Shown: positions 20,856-32,070 of the stretch, piece after piece
Layout: every line of letters begins with the position of its first letter
Numbering within the stretch: the stretch's first letter is position 1
Source: Bactericera cockerelli
Lineage: Eukaryota; Arthropoda; Insecta; Hemiptera; Triozidae
Direction: 5' to 3'
DNA length: 64,000 nt
Assembly: GCA_024516035.1 (NCBI GenBank)
Contig: CM044967.1
Coordinates: 11,950,092 to 12,014,091, forward strand
The notes under the pieces: model-generated
Databases searched by the model: none
What the model was told of the DNA's origin: nothing
The model's input: only the letters and a program-made list of their open reading frames with translations
Program-made: the position numbers and the translations under genes

Positions 20856-22124
20856 CCGCTACAAGAAAGATCCTCATAACTTCTTGTGAGTCACAGCGAT
20901 CTGGAACATTTGACGGATGAAGAGATTAACGGTGAAATTTCTAAAAATCATACCAGCTCCAGGCGGACATTTTTTTCCAAGCTCACTCAAAAAGGCCACC
21001 AAAGCAGGCAGTTTCGCCTGCTCTCTGAAGAACTACCGTGGGTTCGAGGTTTGAGCGTGTGTAGAAATTCGAATTCCGAAAGTTCATAAGTCTATGGTCT
21101 CGAACCTACAAGATAGCTTATTGATAAACAAGCTTATCAAAGATGGAGAACACAAAATTAACTTGTCAGAGCTTGTTAGCTGTTTTTGTATTATACCAAG
21201 CTGGTTTAACCCTTTGATGGACAGGATGATTCTCCCCCATGGCTTTAGAAGAGAAACTTAGAAGAGCCAATTTTTTTTTAAAACCTCAAACCATTAGTAG
21301 ACAACCTTCTGAACCACCAAAAATAAAACTTGATATTGAAATAAGTTTCATGAATTTTTTTAAGAAAAAAATCAGGTAGGTCGGTATAGGTATTATTAAA
21401 TGTGAAAATATGTCGTGAATCATGATATCAACTATGCATATTCTAATTCAAGGAAATGATATTTTTCTAAACTTTAAATAAAGTGAACTATGTAGGTGAA
21501 AGAGTATGTTTAATTGAGAGAATTAACCCCTCAGTTAAAACATTTCTTAGAGCTCGTAAGAACAGAACTTGTAAAGACTTCGAGTCTGCCGGCAAAAACT
21601 CATCTCACAGCAGGTTAATGCGTTTCTACTAAAACGACTATTTTAAAGCAAAAAAAAAAGAATTTCTTTTCAAAGACTACCTATGTGTTAAATTTAATCA
21701 GCAGTTCCTGGTCTCTCCTCAAGACAAGTAACGTTTTTAATAATCTTGTTAAATACTTTGAAATATGTATGCCAGTGCTGCAGGAGATATGTAGAAACAA
21801 ATAGTGAGGCAGAGTCAAGCGTTTGACTTTAGACTGACAGATAAGCGTACTTGAGCGTGGAGGAAGATTGTGGATCTGGCAATAATTTCACGGAATACCT
21901 CAGGAATCACAGCGGAGGAGCAGCGGATAGTTCAGACAAACGTTTTTTTAATGAGAACATGGAGGGCAATAAATTGGATCTTGCGGTGTTTGTGCCTTGA
22001 GATAGCTGAGGGAACACCACTCCGGCTCAGGCCTTGTTTCTTACTGAATTCTGCGCTGCTTCTGTTATCCATTGAATGCCGAAATGTTACATCAACTGAC
22101 CCCTAAGCCGTAAGGTATTTGTCT
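20856..22124. other. Unassigned DNA
   Basis: Open frames of 67 codons (20886-21089) and 78 codons (21870-22106) occur on the plus strand. Neither resembles a known protein and neither has coding support beyond being open. No repeat family recognised. Confidence 0.4.
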
Positions 22125-22280
22125 TCATTTTTTTTATATCATTTCGTAGCCATGAAACAGGAGCTATAGTAATAGACGCTTGTGGTCTGTGTTGTAGCTT
22201 GCCCATCCCGTAGAATACCTCCCCTCTGATGGGCGAGAAGTGACTCAATACTAAAAGTGACCCATTTCGGTGCTGGATCA
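22125..22280 (+). mobile_element. Repeat family E copy, best preserved
   Basis: Contains TTTCGTAGCCATGAAACAGG, AGACGCTTGTGGTCTGTGTT, GTAGCTTGCCCATCCCGTAG, CTCTGATGGGCGAGAAGTGA and a closing GCTGGATCAACAC. The same order is seen at 15340 and in inverse orientation at 3376. The class is unknown. Confidence 0.65.
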
Positions 22281-22334
22281 ACACGAGCGCACGGAAGGTA
22301 TTCCTTACAACAACTGTAACCAAATTAATAATAC

Positions 22335-22415
22335 ATATTTTTGTCGGTACGGGGGATCAAACCCGGGACCTTCCGCGGCAAGTGAGTGCTTAACCACTGA
22401 GCTAATCGCGCGCTC
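22335..22415 (-). mobile_element. tRNA-like SINE head
   Basis: The minus strand contains GATTAGCTCAGTGGTTAAGC (good A box), then GGTCCCGGGTTTGATCCCCC (good B box). Both boxes are close to consensus. The acceptor-stem ends do not pair, so it is called a SINE head, not a tRNA gene. Confidence 0.55.
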
Positions 22416-24240
22416 TAAATAGGTCTTCTGTGAATTAGTCCTTTGTCAATTGTTTCACCTTTTTGTAAAATATGCATGATATTAATCTGTAGTCTACTTT
22501 GTATGGACCGGATAGGGCATTAATTCTGTTTGTTTGGTTAAGTTTTAAGTTGGGTTAGGTAAAAGTGTTTTAAACCTTATTAATAAATCTAACTTTAGTA
22601 ACTATGTAGTTCAAATTACAAGGTGGAGAGTAGAGAGAAAGACTCAGAGGCTTCTGAAGGTCGTCATGCCAAAGTAGATAATTCCGAGAGATTAAAAGTT
22701 TCTAGACTAAAGAAAAAACGAGCATGGGGTATATATACCCCCGTTAACTTGTGAAAATTAAAATAAAAAAAATACGTTAACGACCCAATTTATGACCTAA
22801 AAAAAAGGAAAGAGTCCTAATTTATGGTTGAAAATTTCTTTTCAACGTTACAGGCCTTGATAAAATAATGACAACACTTGGAAATCGGTCAATTAAACAT
22901 CCAATTTCTATAGGCTACTGTGTGCTACTTTCACTCCTTAAATAAATGTCATTCTAACTTCTCATCACCTAATTAAAACAAACAGGTAAGATCCTTCAGG
23001 ACATAATATCGAAGAAAGAAGTTCAATATGAAACTCCGGATACAAAAGTCACTTTGACAGTTTAAATAAATCACAAGACGAATCCTCCGGCTCAATTGAT
23101 AACACCATTACTCACATTCGAAAAGTGAAAACTGTTTTATTGGGTCAACACTAGCATCAAGGCCATCCCTGCATTATTTCCTGGAATACACCTAGCTGTT
23201 GACGGCAGTCATTGTTTTTACAAAGAGGCTTTTTTGTGTCTTCTCAAAGGAAACCGTAACATAAACATCGCTCTTTATTGCTGCCAACACTTGTATAGGT
23301 TTCTTTAATAACAAGTTCATTTGAAAATAACAATTAGAATTTGGGACGATCCATACAAAGATAGGATCAAGGTTACATGTTTTCAAAAAAAACTGTTTTT
23401 AGTAGAAATTTCAAAAAACAAATGAAAATAACAAATGAAATTATTTATTTGTAAACAAAGTACATTTTCTGTTCATGATAGTTCCCTTGTGTTTTCCGAC
23501 CGGGGATTGTTGGTCGTAAAGAAACAGTACTGACCCATAAAAAATCTTTTCAATTATTAACGTTGTGTTTATTTTCTACTACAAATATCCCGTTTAATAA
23601 CAGAAAGCTCTAAGATGGAAGTTTGAGCGAGAAAAAGCTTTTACAACCGTTATAGATAAAATTGAAGAAAAATAATATTATAAAATTAAATAAACATGGT
23701 TGTTATGAAATGATTGTTGGCGTAGTATGATTTCCTGTTTAGGGCTCACAGGGAATTTCAATTCTAATAATAACACCTAAGTGAGAAGCGATAGGAATTA
23801 CAAACTTGATTTTTGACCGGAAGATATTGACTTGGACACTCCTGGTCTAACGCTCTTGGTGGTTCTAATATTATGATCTATTCAACCATGAATTGATATT
23901 TGCTTTTAATAATTATTATCTGTAGGACAAGTTTCTAGAAATCCCTGAATGGGAGACCCCATACGTCACCTAATCTTTGTCTATTTTTTAAATGAAGAAG
24001 TCAAGTGAAAACTTCAACAGCATTGTCGAAAAATATGAAAACTGTTACAGTTATGGAAAGATATCATCTCGCAAATAGAGATGAACTATTTCTCTGTTAT
24101 TTTAGGATAAGGCCTTTGTTCTGCCCGAAGACATATTCCTAATATCTGTATCACCTACCAGGCGCTGTCAGTTACTCATCGGATCGTGAATAGATAGATC
24201 TCTTTCTCCTCCTGTCAATCTGAGTTATCCTTCCAGAGGG
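22416..24240. other. Unassigned AT-rich DNA
   Basis: No gene or repeat supported in this 1.8 kb. Confidence 0.45.
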
Positions 24241-24453
24241 TTATTCCTCAAAAAATCTCAAACAAGACGTTTCAGGATCCTTGTTTTGAGAATTGGAAAT
24301 CCATCTCGAGGGAGTTGGCTGACGGGTATCTTGTGGGAAATGCTTCGTGAGATGTTCTGAAAATATTTACATGGCCATCTACAGAATGTATCAATTTCAC
24401 GGAGGTCACTGCATGAAGTTGAGGATGATGTGTTTATGAGAATTTCTGCAAAC

Positions 24454-24741
24454 TTATGAATGAGATGTCATAGTGGTGAACAGGATATTCTCCAGGGAGT
24501 TCTCTACCAAGTAGGCATTGGAATTTATTTTGGACCAGTTCCTTATCTCGTCAGTAACATTTAAATTAGGATATGAATAGCGCATTGATGGATCAGACTG
24601 ACGGACTACGAAAGAGAATGGGCCAGCAAAACTCGATGGACCACCGCCAAATCCGCCAACTAAGCAGCTCGACTTAGCCATTTGAAATGTGAACCATTGC
24701 TTTTCATGTAACGGCACCCACTGACTAGCCAATAAGAATCA
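24454..24741 (-). CDS. Unrecognised open frame, possible gene fragment
   Basis: About 95 open codons on the minus strand without an ATG near the 5' end; the upstream limit is a TGA. The peptide has a Gly-rich patch (GGFGGGPSSF, roughly residues 27-36) and unusually little low-complexity sequence. Just downstream, beyond stops and in another frame, the minus strand stays fairly open to about 24260, as a decayed gene would. I recognise no domain and see no defendable splice sites. It may be chance. Confidence 0.15.
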
Positions 24742-25865
24742 GTAGAGGATGTCCTAAAGTTTCATTTTGGCTGCTTGGAAGGGTGCCAAATCCAAGGACA
24801 GCCAACTAACTATCCTTACATGACGAAATCCAAAGTGAGCCTGCAAAGGTGGTCAAGCACACTTGTAGGTATGCCTGTTTAAACATGAGCTTTCCTAACT
24901 TGATTTATGATCCTAACCCAGTTTTAGTAAGCAATACTTGATCAAAGTCCCCTCGAAAACACATTGAAAAGGGATTTGTGCCTGTCTGTGAGATGCAAAC
25001 GAAATGTACCTTTAGTTAAGATACTATTTTTGAGAAAATTACAGCCCATAGAACAAAATATGAGCATAAAAATAATAAGTAAAAGTTTGGATTCGACCCT
25101 GAGTGGTTCAAAACCAATGTAGGCAGAAATAGTCGCTCAAGTTAACTTTATGTTGTTAAGATTTTTTTTTGAATTATTTTCATTATTTTCAAATAGGTAT
25201 ACTTGTATACGTACAATAATTGTGGTTAACTTTTGTAAAACTTATTATGAAAAAATCGAGAAGTGCATAATAACTTCATGCACTAGTATCGCATTAAAAA
25301 ATATACCTTTTGTTAAATTTACAATAATTGCATTGTTAGGAATTTCAAAGAACTTTTGAACTTTCTGAGGGATGGATAAATTGGTTTATAGGTAACCAGT
25401 CACTTATTACATGGGGGTTTTTTTTTATTTATCAAAGCCTTTATACAGTTTACACGAATATTTATAAGTACTTTCAATAAACTTTTCGCTTAAAAGTTTT
25501 GATCATTATACTAAACTAGTCAAGAATTATTCAATGTTAGTAATACTTACATCATAATTTTTCTGCAGAGATATTTCTAGATCATATTTTTGTTGTACAT
25601 ACGAGTACAGGATTGCTTTTGCACGTCAAGAGAATAAGGAAGAAAATACTATTTGTTATTAACAAACCTCTGTAGACTTTATTCTATATTTTGCACATTG
25701 ATTTAACTGGTAAATAAGCTTTGACTCCAACTGGTGATCTTGATTTGTATACCTATTAAGAAAATAGTCTATTGTAAATAAAACCGTTTCAGGTATCTTA
25801 CAAAGTCAAAAAGTTATTAATTTTTGCTTTAGTCAATAATATATCATGATAACACATTTTTTTTA
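24742..25865. other. Unassigned AT-rich DNA
   Basis: No gene or repeat supported. Confidence 0.45.
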
Positions 25866-25867
25866 CA

Positions 25868-25913
25868 GACCTCCAGGTTGCAAGTACAGATGAAGCTGCT
25901 GAGGTTGGTTTAA
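25868..25913 (-). mobile_element. Family A SINE 5' fragment
   Basis: GACCTCCAGGTTGCAAGT followed by GATGAAGCTGCTGAGGTTGG matches the minus-orientation head of family A (compare 3920-3975), with an internal deletion of about 15 bp. The rest of the element is missing. Confidence 0.55.
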
Positions 25914-25984
25914 AAAGTCAAAGTAAATTAAAAATATAACACATCAATTACATAAAATTAGATTTACAAACAAGACTGACCAAT

Positions 25985-26110
25985 TTTATCGTTTCTTGTA
26001 ATTTATTGAACTTGGACAGCTCAGAGACTTGAACCTCCGAACCATGGTTACAGAGGAACCACGGTAAGGCATTAGCTATAACGATCCAACTAGTGAGGCC
26101 GACTTTTCCA
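25985..26110 (-). mobile_element. tRNA-like SINE head, diverged
   Basis: The minus strand has GTTATAGCTAATGCCTTACC and GGAGGTTCAAGTCTCTGAGC at tRNA promoter spacing. It resembles family A in layout but not closely in sequence. Confidence 0.4.
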
Positions 26111-26687
26111 CCTAGGACTAGTAATTATTCAGGTTTTAACTTTGTAACTTTTAGGTGATTAGTCCAACTGTCAAAGTCTTGAAAATCTTAGTGTAATGCT
26201 AGAACAGATGTTGTCTATAAATTAAATGCTCTAAAAAACGCATCTGATGAGAAAAAAATCGCCTCACGTGCAGTAGACCTATTATTTAAAATAGCTTGTT
26301 CCACGTATATTTCTACTCGTCAGTAACTCAAAATAACACTAACCACTATATCGATCGCATAATAGAAGAAATCATTATATCGTACACGCTTTGAAAATTA
26401 TAATTTTGATTGCCTCAATAGCAAGTTTTTAAAAGTCGTTCATGATGATAAATTTAACCCTTTAGAAAACCAATTTGTTTTTGACTTTACTTTAAGAATC
26501 GACACCACACTATTTATTTTTAGTGTTAAAAAAGTCATATCGTCTTTCATACAAAGGTAATATAGGCATGGAAAAACATTTCCAATATGGTAAGAAATTT
26601 TAATGTTTTTCGTTGTGTTGTAGGTTATCAATTCAAAATTATAGTTCCTCTCAACGGCAAAAAGCAAGAAGAAATAGCAAGACACAA
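26111..26687. other. Unassigned AT-rich DNA
   Basis: No gene or repeat supported; an 81-codon minus frame (26440-26685) is featureless. Confidence 0.4.
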
Positions 26688-26918
26688 TCTATACTTATAA
26701 AAGAGAGTTTCACTCATGACTGACTCACTCACTGATTCATCACTGTTTCTCCGAACTGGTAAGTCCTAGGAAGCTGAATTTTGTAGGTAGCTAAGACAAA
26801 GCTAGATGTGCAATAAGACGGGATTTTTCGAAATTCCCACTACAACACCTGCCATTGGCGAAAAAGGATTTTTGCTTTACGGCCATGCCTCGGCCGAAAG
26901 CGGACGACAGCCCGCTAG
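26688..26918 (+). mobile_element. Short non-autonomous Helitron
   Basis: Begins TCTATACTTATAAAAGAGAG after a host A, and ends with a GC-rich hairpin region and CCCGCTAG before a host T. The 231-bp body matches the minus-strand copy at 30850 across GCACATCTAG, TTTTTCGAAA, ACAACACCTGCCATTGGCGA and the GGCATGGCCGT block. The TC and CTAG ends, AT insertion site and 3' hairpin identify a Helitron. There is no Rep/helicase, so it would depend on an autonomous partner. Confidence 0.85.
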
Positions 26919-27004
26919 TACTTCATACATAGTTATGTAGGTGCTCGCCTGCTAGGAGAGCTTAACAGCATAACTAAAGGAACCCTGGGGAATATTTAAA
27001 TAAA
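26919..27004. other. Unassigned DNA
   Basis: No feature recognised. Confidence 0.4.
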
Positions 27005-27095
27005 TGTCAGATCTAGCATTTGATCCCGTGACCTTCCCCAAGTCTGACTCGAAGATCCATAACAGCATATTCCTCCACGGCTTAACGAGTGTTTC
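27005..27095 (-). mobile_element. Possible tRNA-like SINE head
   Basis: The minus strand carries GTTAAGCCGTGGAGGAATAT and later GGTCACGGGATCAAATGC. Box spacing fits but both boxes are poor. Confidence 0.3.
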
Positions 27096-28204
27096 GTGTT
27101 AATCCAGAAAGGTTTAAAGAGGTAGAGAGAGTGCTCAACTTTTAACACTTTCAAACAAAGCCTCAGTGTTATTACATCTAAATAATTAGTTTTCTCTGGT
27201 TCTCAACAGAAACGCGCTGGGTTCCTATTACTTATGCTCGCCAGTTTAATATAGAGAGTTCCTATCGTGTGAATGGGACGATTAATCATCGGTTAGAATG
27301 GAGTAATATATTGTTCTGTTAGCACCACAGGCTGGAGTCTCTAGGCTCTCGCCCAGTCCACAGGTGAACACAGACCATGCTGGTGCACTCGACAACACTG
27401 CGACTTGTCAACCCATAGAACCAAAGTCGGATTTATGATGTATGTATATTCATTTTAGACAATCGTTTTCCCAAGGCATGACCGCTGTACGGCGCTAATT
27501 TGTTGAACATTTGATAAGTTTCTCAGGAGGTGTGATTGATTTTAGAAGGCAAGGTGTCATTTCTAGGGTTCGATTCTTATATAATATAAAAATTTGCTTT
27601 TTGATGGCCTTTGACCGCCGTGACAATGAAAACGACAAAATTCTCAAATGTACATAGGTATAGACATAGAAGTAACTCTATTAAATATATATTTTGATTA
27701 CTAATCTATGATATATCTTTGAATATATAGCATTAATTTATTTATACAAACGTAATACAATTTCAGCTGGGTTTCAAACCCTGGTATTTTGACAAATTAG
27801 GCGGCCAGACCCAAATATTCGGGCAAAAATTTTCGCCACTGTAAAAGCATGACTGTAAGATGTCATAAGCTGAAGTAAAGCTGATGCGGGGTAAGCAAAT
27901 CTTGAGGGAGAAAAGAGTATGAAGTGTGTACACAAACTAAGGGTCAGGACTCTAGGATAGTCAAATATCCTCAAAGGACGGAAACTTGAGCTCTTCTTGA
28001 ACTTGATACGAGCTTTTAATTAAGCACACACGGATCACACAAGAAACTTGGAAGTTAGTGGGAGCATAGATATAGTCTTGCTATGTCAAGACGAAGGAGT
28101 CCCATTACAACTACAGTTTAAAATAGCAGTAGCACTTTTTTTATTGAGGAGATAATATAACACGAATATTATTTGTCCTAGTTGAGTAATATGAATAAAT
28201 CAAG
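27096..28204. other. Unassigned DNA
   Basis: No gene supported. A B-box-like GGGTTTCAAACCCTGG near 27771 (minus sense) hints at another SINE remnant but no A box could be placed. Confidence 0.4.
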
Positions 28205-28405
28205 TCTAGCGTGATGGCATATTGAATTTTGAATAAACCAGTTCTCATTTGATCAATGAACTTAAGCAACATCAAACGTGGTGAAGACATGGATATGGTA
28301 ACGATCTGGATTCGAATCTATTCATGGTCATCAGGGCAATCGACGTTCAGCTGGCTATTCCTGGCCCCACTCAGGATGGGTGAGGTTTATCCGTAACCAG
28401 TTTTC
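28205..28405 (+). mobile_element. 5S-headed SINE, old copy
   Basis: GATGGCATATTGAATTTTGA, CAATGAACTTAAGCAACATC and GAAGACATGGATATGGTAAC follow the 5S order. The central domain CTGGCCCCACTCAGGATGGG, TGAGGTTTATCCGTAACCAG comes next, then similarity is lost. It is clearly older than the copies at 19630 and 54569. Confidence 0.75.
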
Positions 28406-28500
28406 GGAGTATGCAGATTCTTACCAAGAGTGTATACCACGGAGTATTAAGGAGCGCGGTAGCGCTCCGACCCGCCAAGTCAATCGAAATAGTTCGCGCG

Positions 28501-28915
28501 CTACCAAGAGTATACTATACGCGACAGCATAAGTAGCACATTTCGTGTAGTTGTAGGAGAAAAAGTACAAGTGATGGAGGAAATTGAACTACATATACAG
28601 ATTGGGGCACGATAATAGACAAGCTTTTAAAAAAGAAACATCGAAATCGTTTGAGTTAAGTTGGTCAAAATCACACTGTAAAAACGTCATTTTTTTTCAA
28701 AAAATTCTGCTTCTTCTTTGACGTTGACCGCTCTACAGCCAAAACTACTGGACCGATTTTCATGAACGATGGCTCATTTTTTTTCTTCTGGGTGGTAGGT
28801 GTGCCTTTTTATGGTTTCATTATCCCAAAAGCTACCATTTGGCCGTTAATTAGGAAAAGGATCATTTTCAGAGAACAGAATAACATTGGAGTATAGATAT
28901 TCAATCTAGTTTATT
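28501..28915 (+). repeat. Repeat family F, copy 1
   Basis: Matches 31399-31814 in direct orientation over about 415 bp. Shared blocks include AAAAAGTACAAGTGATGGAG, TCGTTTGAGTTAAGTTGG, GACCGCTCTACAGCCAAAAC, AGGAAAAGGATCATTTTCAG and GTATAGATATTCA. The identity looks like 80-85% by eye. A perfect 7-bp hairpin GGAGCGC-GGTA-GCGCTCC lies about 40 bp upstream, at 28451-28468. No coding capacity; the class is unknown. Confidence 0.75.
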
Positions 28916-28997
28916 ATGTATATACCTATTCACTCACAAACCTTTCAATCCACATGTCCCGATGTGAAATTGTGTAAAGGTATACTAACCCATAAAT

Positions 28998-29285
28998 AGT
29001 CGCCGGTGCTGAGTGAGTTAGCGCGCTAAGCTTACCACGCATGGTGACCTCTATTCGATCCCAGCTGGTCAGGTTTTTTTCTGCACATTACTTGGGTGTT
29101 TGGGGTCCACTCATACCTCGTGAGGAAAAATGAGTAGTTACTGAATAAGTAACGACCAGTGGCGGCATTACCAGAGTAAAAATAAATTAATGTAATTGAA
29201 TTTGAAAAGTAATGGAGGCTCTTAGTAATGCTGCGCTACCCACAAAATTTGTGAAGAGGCCTTGTTCTTGACCACAAATAAATTC
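28998..29285 (+). mobile_element. Family B tRNA-derived SINE, uninterrupted
   Basis: Head with GAGTGAGTTAGCGCGCTAAG (A box) and CTATTCGATCCCAGC (B box). The body has CCACTCATACCTCGTGAGGA, AACGACCAGTGGCGGCATTA, GGAGGCTCTTAGTAATGCTG and GCTACCCACAAAATTTGTG. This copy shows the full family B order without the nested insertion seen at 3735. Confidence 0.75.
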
Positions 29286-29711
29286 ATTCATACATACATA
29301 GGTATATTAAACCTGTAATGCCCAAGGAGTGAAAAAGACAAGATTTTTTTTCCTTCTAAAATGTTTGTTATATTAGGTTCAAAAATGTAAAAAATATGTA
29401 GTACCCAATGTTACATAATATTATGTATGTGTAACATGAATGTCATAAATGTATGGGGAGTTCGGGACCTTTCTAAGTAGGAAATGTAGAAGTTTCATAG
29501 AAAACTTTGTAAAAGCCCCTACACTACCTAATACCTATTCCTAATTTATTAGGAATGTAGATACCTATTAGGTACATAGGAAGTGAAAGGCTTCCCTCCC
29601 TATCCAATTCTCTCAAGTAAATATTTCTTTCGCTGGCCGCTAAAAAGTTTATTATACAAAGTAAAGTAAAGTGAAGCTTTTATGTGTTGCAAAAACCGCG
29701 TAATTTCATCA
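29286..29711. other. Unassigned AT-rich DNA
   Basis: No gene. An inverted motif around CCTATTCCTAAT...ATTAGGAAT...ATTAGGT (29527-29575) can form a small hairpin. Confidence 0.4.
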
Positions 29712-29800
29712 TACGTACAGTTAGCTCAGTGGTAAGGGCGGCACTGTAATACGCTGAAGGTGCCTGAGGTCCGCGAGTTCGAAACCCGCCTGAGACATGT
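29712..29800 (+). mobile_element. Family D tRNA-derived SINE, 5' part
   Basis: GTTAGCTCAGTGGTAAGGGC and CGCGAGTTCGAAACCCGCCT are close to A- and B-box consensus. The acceptor arms are decayed. The 3' part of the family continues at about 30055, so an AT-rich stretch of some 250 bp starting with a 20-T run separates the two halves. Confidence 0.6.
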
Positions 29801-30054
29801 CAGTTTTTTTTTTTTTTTTTTTTAGTATTTTTAACAAAATACTCTTTATTTATTTTAATTTTACATAATTTACATTAAATTTAGTGAGTTTATGAGGTAC
29901 TATTACCCTTTTTGTTGTGGGTTGTGTTGTACCTCATTTATAATATAACAATAAAAAATTTACAGTTTAAAAAAAAATATATTTGTCATTTATTACGTGA
30001 ACAACACAATAAGCTTCGTTCTCAGTATTCTTTCACACAAATTAATTGTAAAAT
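29801..30054. repeat. AT-rich insert starting with T20, between two halves of a SINE
   Basis: The run of T at 29804-29823 and the following 230 bp interrupt the family D element when compared with 47343. A minus-strand retro-insertion with a poly(A) tail would look like this, but no clean target duplication or known family was found. Confidence 0.4.
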
Positions 30055-30160
30055 TACCTACATAGTTATTCTCCCATTTGGGATTTTAACCACATAATAA
30101 TGCATTTTGGACACACTGCTGGAATAATGGCACTTAAAAGTCCTAATTATTAGATCTGAC
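30055..30160 (+). mobile_element. Family D SINE, 3' part
   Basis: TCTCCCATTTGGGATTTTAA, CACATAATAATGCATTTTGG and CACTGCTGGAATAATGGCAC match 47430-47520 in the full-length family D copy. It is the continuation of 29712-29800. Confidence 0.6.
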
Positions 30161-30277
30161 ATAAATTAAGGAAATATGTTCAGGGAGTACCCACTATCCA
30201 CTATCTGAACCATTTGAGGGGCCCATCTTGGATAAAATAAATGGCACCACAGTATCCTTGTAAAAATCTGTGACAAA

Positions 30278-30345
30278 GGGCGAATTTATGAAACGGGATT
30301 GATTTTAGAATAACCCGGACTATCTCTCTAATCGTTCTTCGACTT
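30278..30345. mobile_element. Possible PIF/Harbinger-like MITE, one end only
   Basis: GGGCGAATTTATGAAACGGG followed by ATTGATTTTAG resembles the terminal repeat of the elements at 5424 and 39253. No matching right end was found. Confidence 0.35.
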
Positions 30346-30387
30346 GAGGGAGGGTCTCGCTTGTTATCTTACCTTCTTTTAAACATA

Positions 30388-30441
30388 ATTAACCAAACAC
30401 AGTGAGAACGAACTCACTAAGTGAGGTTCTGTTTTAACTTG
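30388..30441 (+). repeat. Short dispersed repeat I, copy 1
   Basis: AACCAAACACAGTGAGAACG, AACTCACTAAGTGAGGTTCT and GTTTTAACTTG match 31237-31298. The middle CTCACTAAGTGAG is palindromic. Family unknown. Confidence 0.6.
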
Positions 30442-30849
30442 GGTACTGGACAAATTGGCTGTCTGTTTGTCTGTTCTGTTTGCGATAACTCCCGAACGGA
30501 TTCTTCAAAATTGATGAAATTTTGTATACATGTTTATTTTCTAATACTAAAATTTTACTTAATATACTTTAAGTAGACCACTCGAGGCTATATGGGGGCC
30601 GTCTTGGTGAAAAATGAAAACCATTTTTCTTTTTTTTAATAAAACAAGTGACACTCTTGAGTCGTTGAAAATATATATATATAAGTTCATTAGTGAAATT
30701 CGGAAATCGTGAAACCTAAGGGGGTCGCACTGTGGTAAAAAAATCGATAAAGGGTCAAAAAAATAAAAAAAGGCCGGTTGATAATTATGTTTTATATAAA
30801 ACTTATCGAGTGGGGTATTAAATTGCTTGATTGTACATTTATAATGCGA

Positions 30850-31093
30850 CTAGCGGGCTGTCGCCCGCTTTGCGGGCCGAGGCATGGCCGTGAAAGCAAA
30901 AAATCCTTTTTCGCCAATGGCAGGTGTTGTAGTGGGAGTTTCGAAAAATCCCGTCTTATTGCACATCTAGACTATAAGACAAAGCTACCTACCAAATTTC
31001 AGCTTCCTAGGACTTACGGTTTGGGCTGTAGAGCGATGATCAGTCAGTGGTCAGTGGTCAGTGAGTGTCTTTGACATTTATATATTAAGAAGA
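30850..31093 (-). mobile_element. Short non-autonomous Helitron
   Basis: On the minus strand it begins TCTTCTTAATATATAAATGT after an A. It ends with the hairpin GCCCGCAAAGCGGGC, then GACAGCCCGCTAG and a T. The 244-bp body matches the plus-strand copy at 26688. Conserved Helitron ends and A/T insertion site are both present. The 98-aa open frame at 30778-31074 crosses the element and is not a gene. Confidence 0.85.
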
Positions 31094-31236
31094 TAGTTGA
31101 ATCTGTTTGAGGTTTACTGTTCAAAGAAACACTAGTTATTGTTGGATGGAAGAGCTTCTTTAAGGAGAACCCTGCCATGTAAAAGAAAGCCAAAAAACAA
31201 TAATATTGACATTACACAATATAGGACATACTATTA

Positions 31237-31298
31237 TTAACCGAACACAGTAAGGGAGCGAAGCAACCTCACTAAGAGGGGTTCTGTTTTAACTTGCA
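31237..31298 (+). repeat. Short dispersed repeat I, copy 2
   Basis: AACCGAACACAGTAAGGGAG, CCTCACTAAGAGGGGTTCTG and TTTTAACTTG match 30388-30441. It lies 100 bp before family F copy 2, while copy 1 has no F sequence behind it. Confidence 0.6.
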
Positions 31299-31398
31299 TT
31301 GACTTTCGTTTTTCTGTCCCATAAATAAGGCGAGATCAATTATTATATTATTAAAATGCTATCATTATTATAATGATAAAAAAATTAATTTATTTATT

Positions 31399-31814
31399 TA
31401 CCAAGTGATATTATACGCCAGAGCAAAAGTAGCACAATTGTTGTAGCTGTAGGAAAAAAAGTACAAGTGATGAAGGAAATCGGACTATAAATACATATAC
31501 ATAGATTGGGGCCCGATAAAGACAAGCTTTGAAAAAAGAACCATCAAAATCGTTTGAGTTAAGTTGGAGAAAACCAAACTTTAAAAACGTCATTTTTTTC
31601 ATCATTTTCTGCTTCTTCTTTCACGTTGACCGCTCTACAGCCAAAACTACTAGACCGATTTTCACAAACGATGGCTAATTTTTTTCTCGTGAGTGGTAGG
31701 TGTGCTATTTATTGTTATATTATCCTTAAAAGGGACATTTGGCCCTTAATTAGGAAAAGGATCATTTTCAGAGCTTAGAACAAAGTTGGTGTATAGATAT
31801 TCAGTATCTACTAT
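31399..31814 (+). repeat. Repeat family F, copy 2
   Basis: Direct copy of 28501-28915, with shared GACCGCTCTACAGCCAAAAC and AGGAAAAGGATCATTTTCAG and similar length. Indels are small. No coding frame or terminal signature was recognised. Confidence 0.75.
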
Positions 31815-32070
31815 AATCTTATTATCACTTCCTAGATGAGTCAAAGTCGCATATCTACTTTTTAGGTGAAAGAATAATTTGGAGAAGGATACTGTGCTTA
31901 GGTATGAATATCAAACTAAAATCTTTATCTTCACATTCAAACTGTTTCACTTATCGACACTTGTTCTTTTAAAGTCATTATTTAATATGTTACTAAAATA
32001 GTTTTTTTTATTGAAACAACATGTATGATACACCCCACACCTATGCAGGGCCACTACAAAAAGTTATAAG

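Noticed and set aside
28451..28468. Transcription terminator hairpin GGAGCGC-GGTA-GCGCTCC
   Set aside because: The stem is perfect but there is no T run behind it and no gene in front of it. In this eukaryotic context it is probably part of a repeat.
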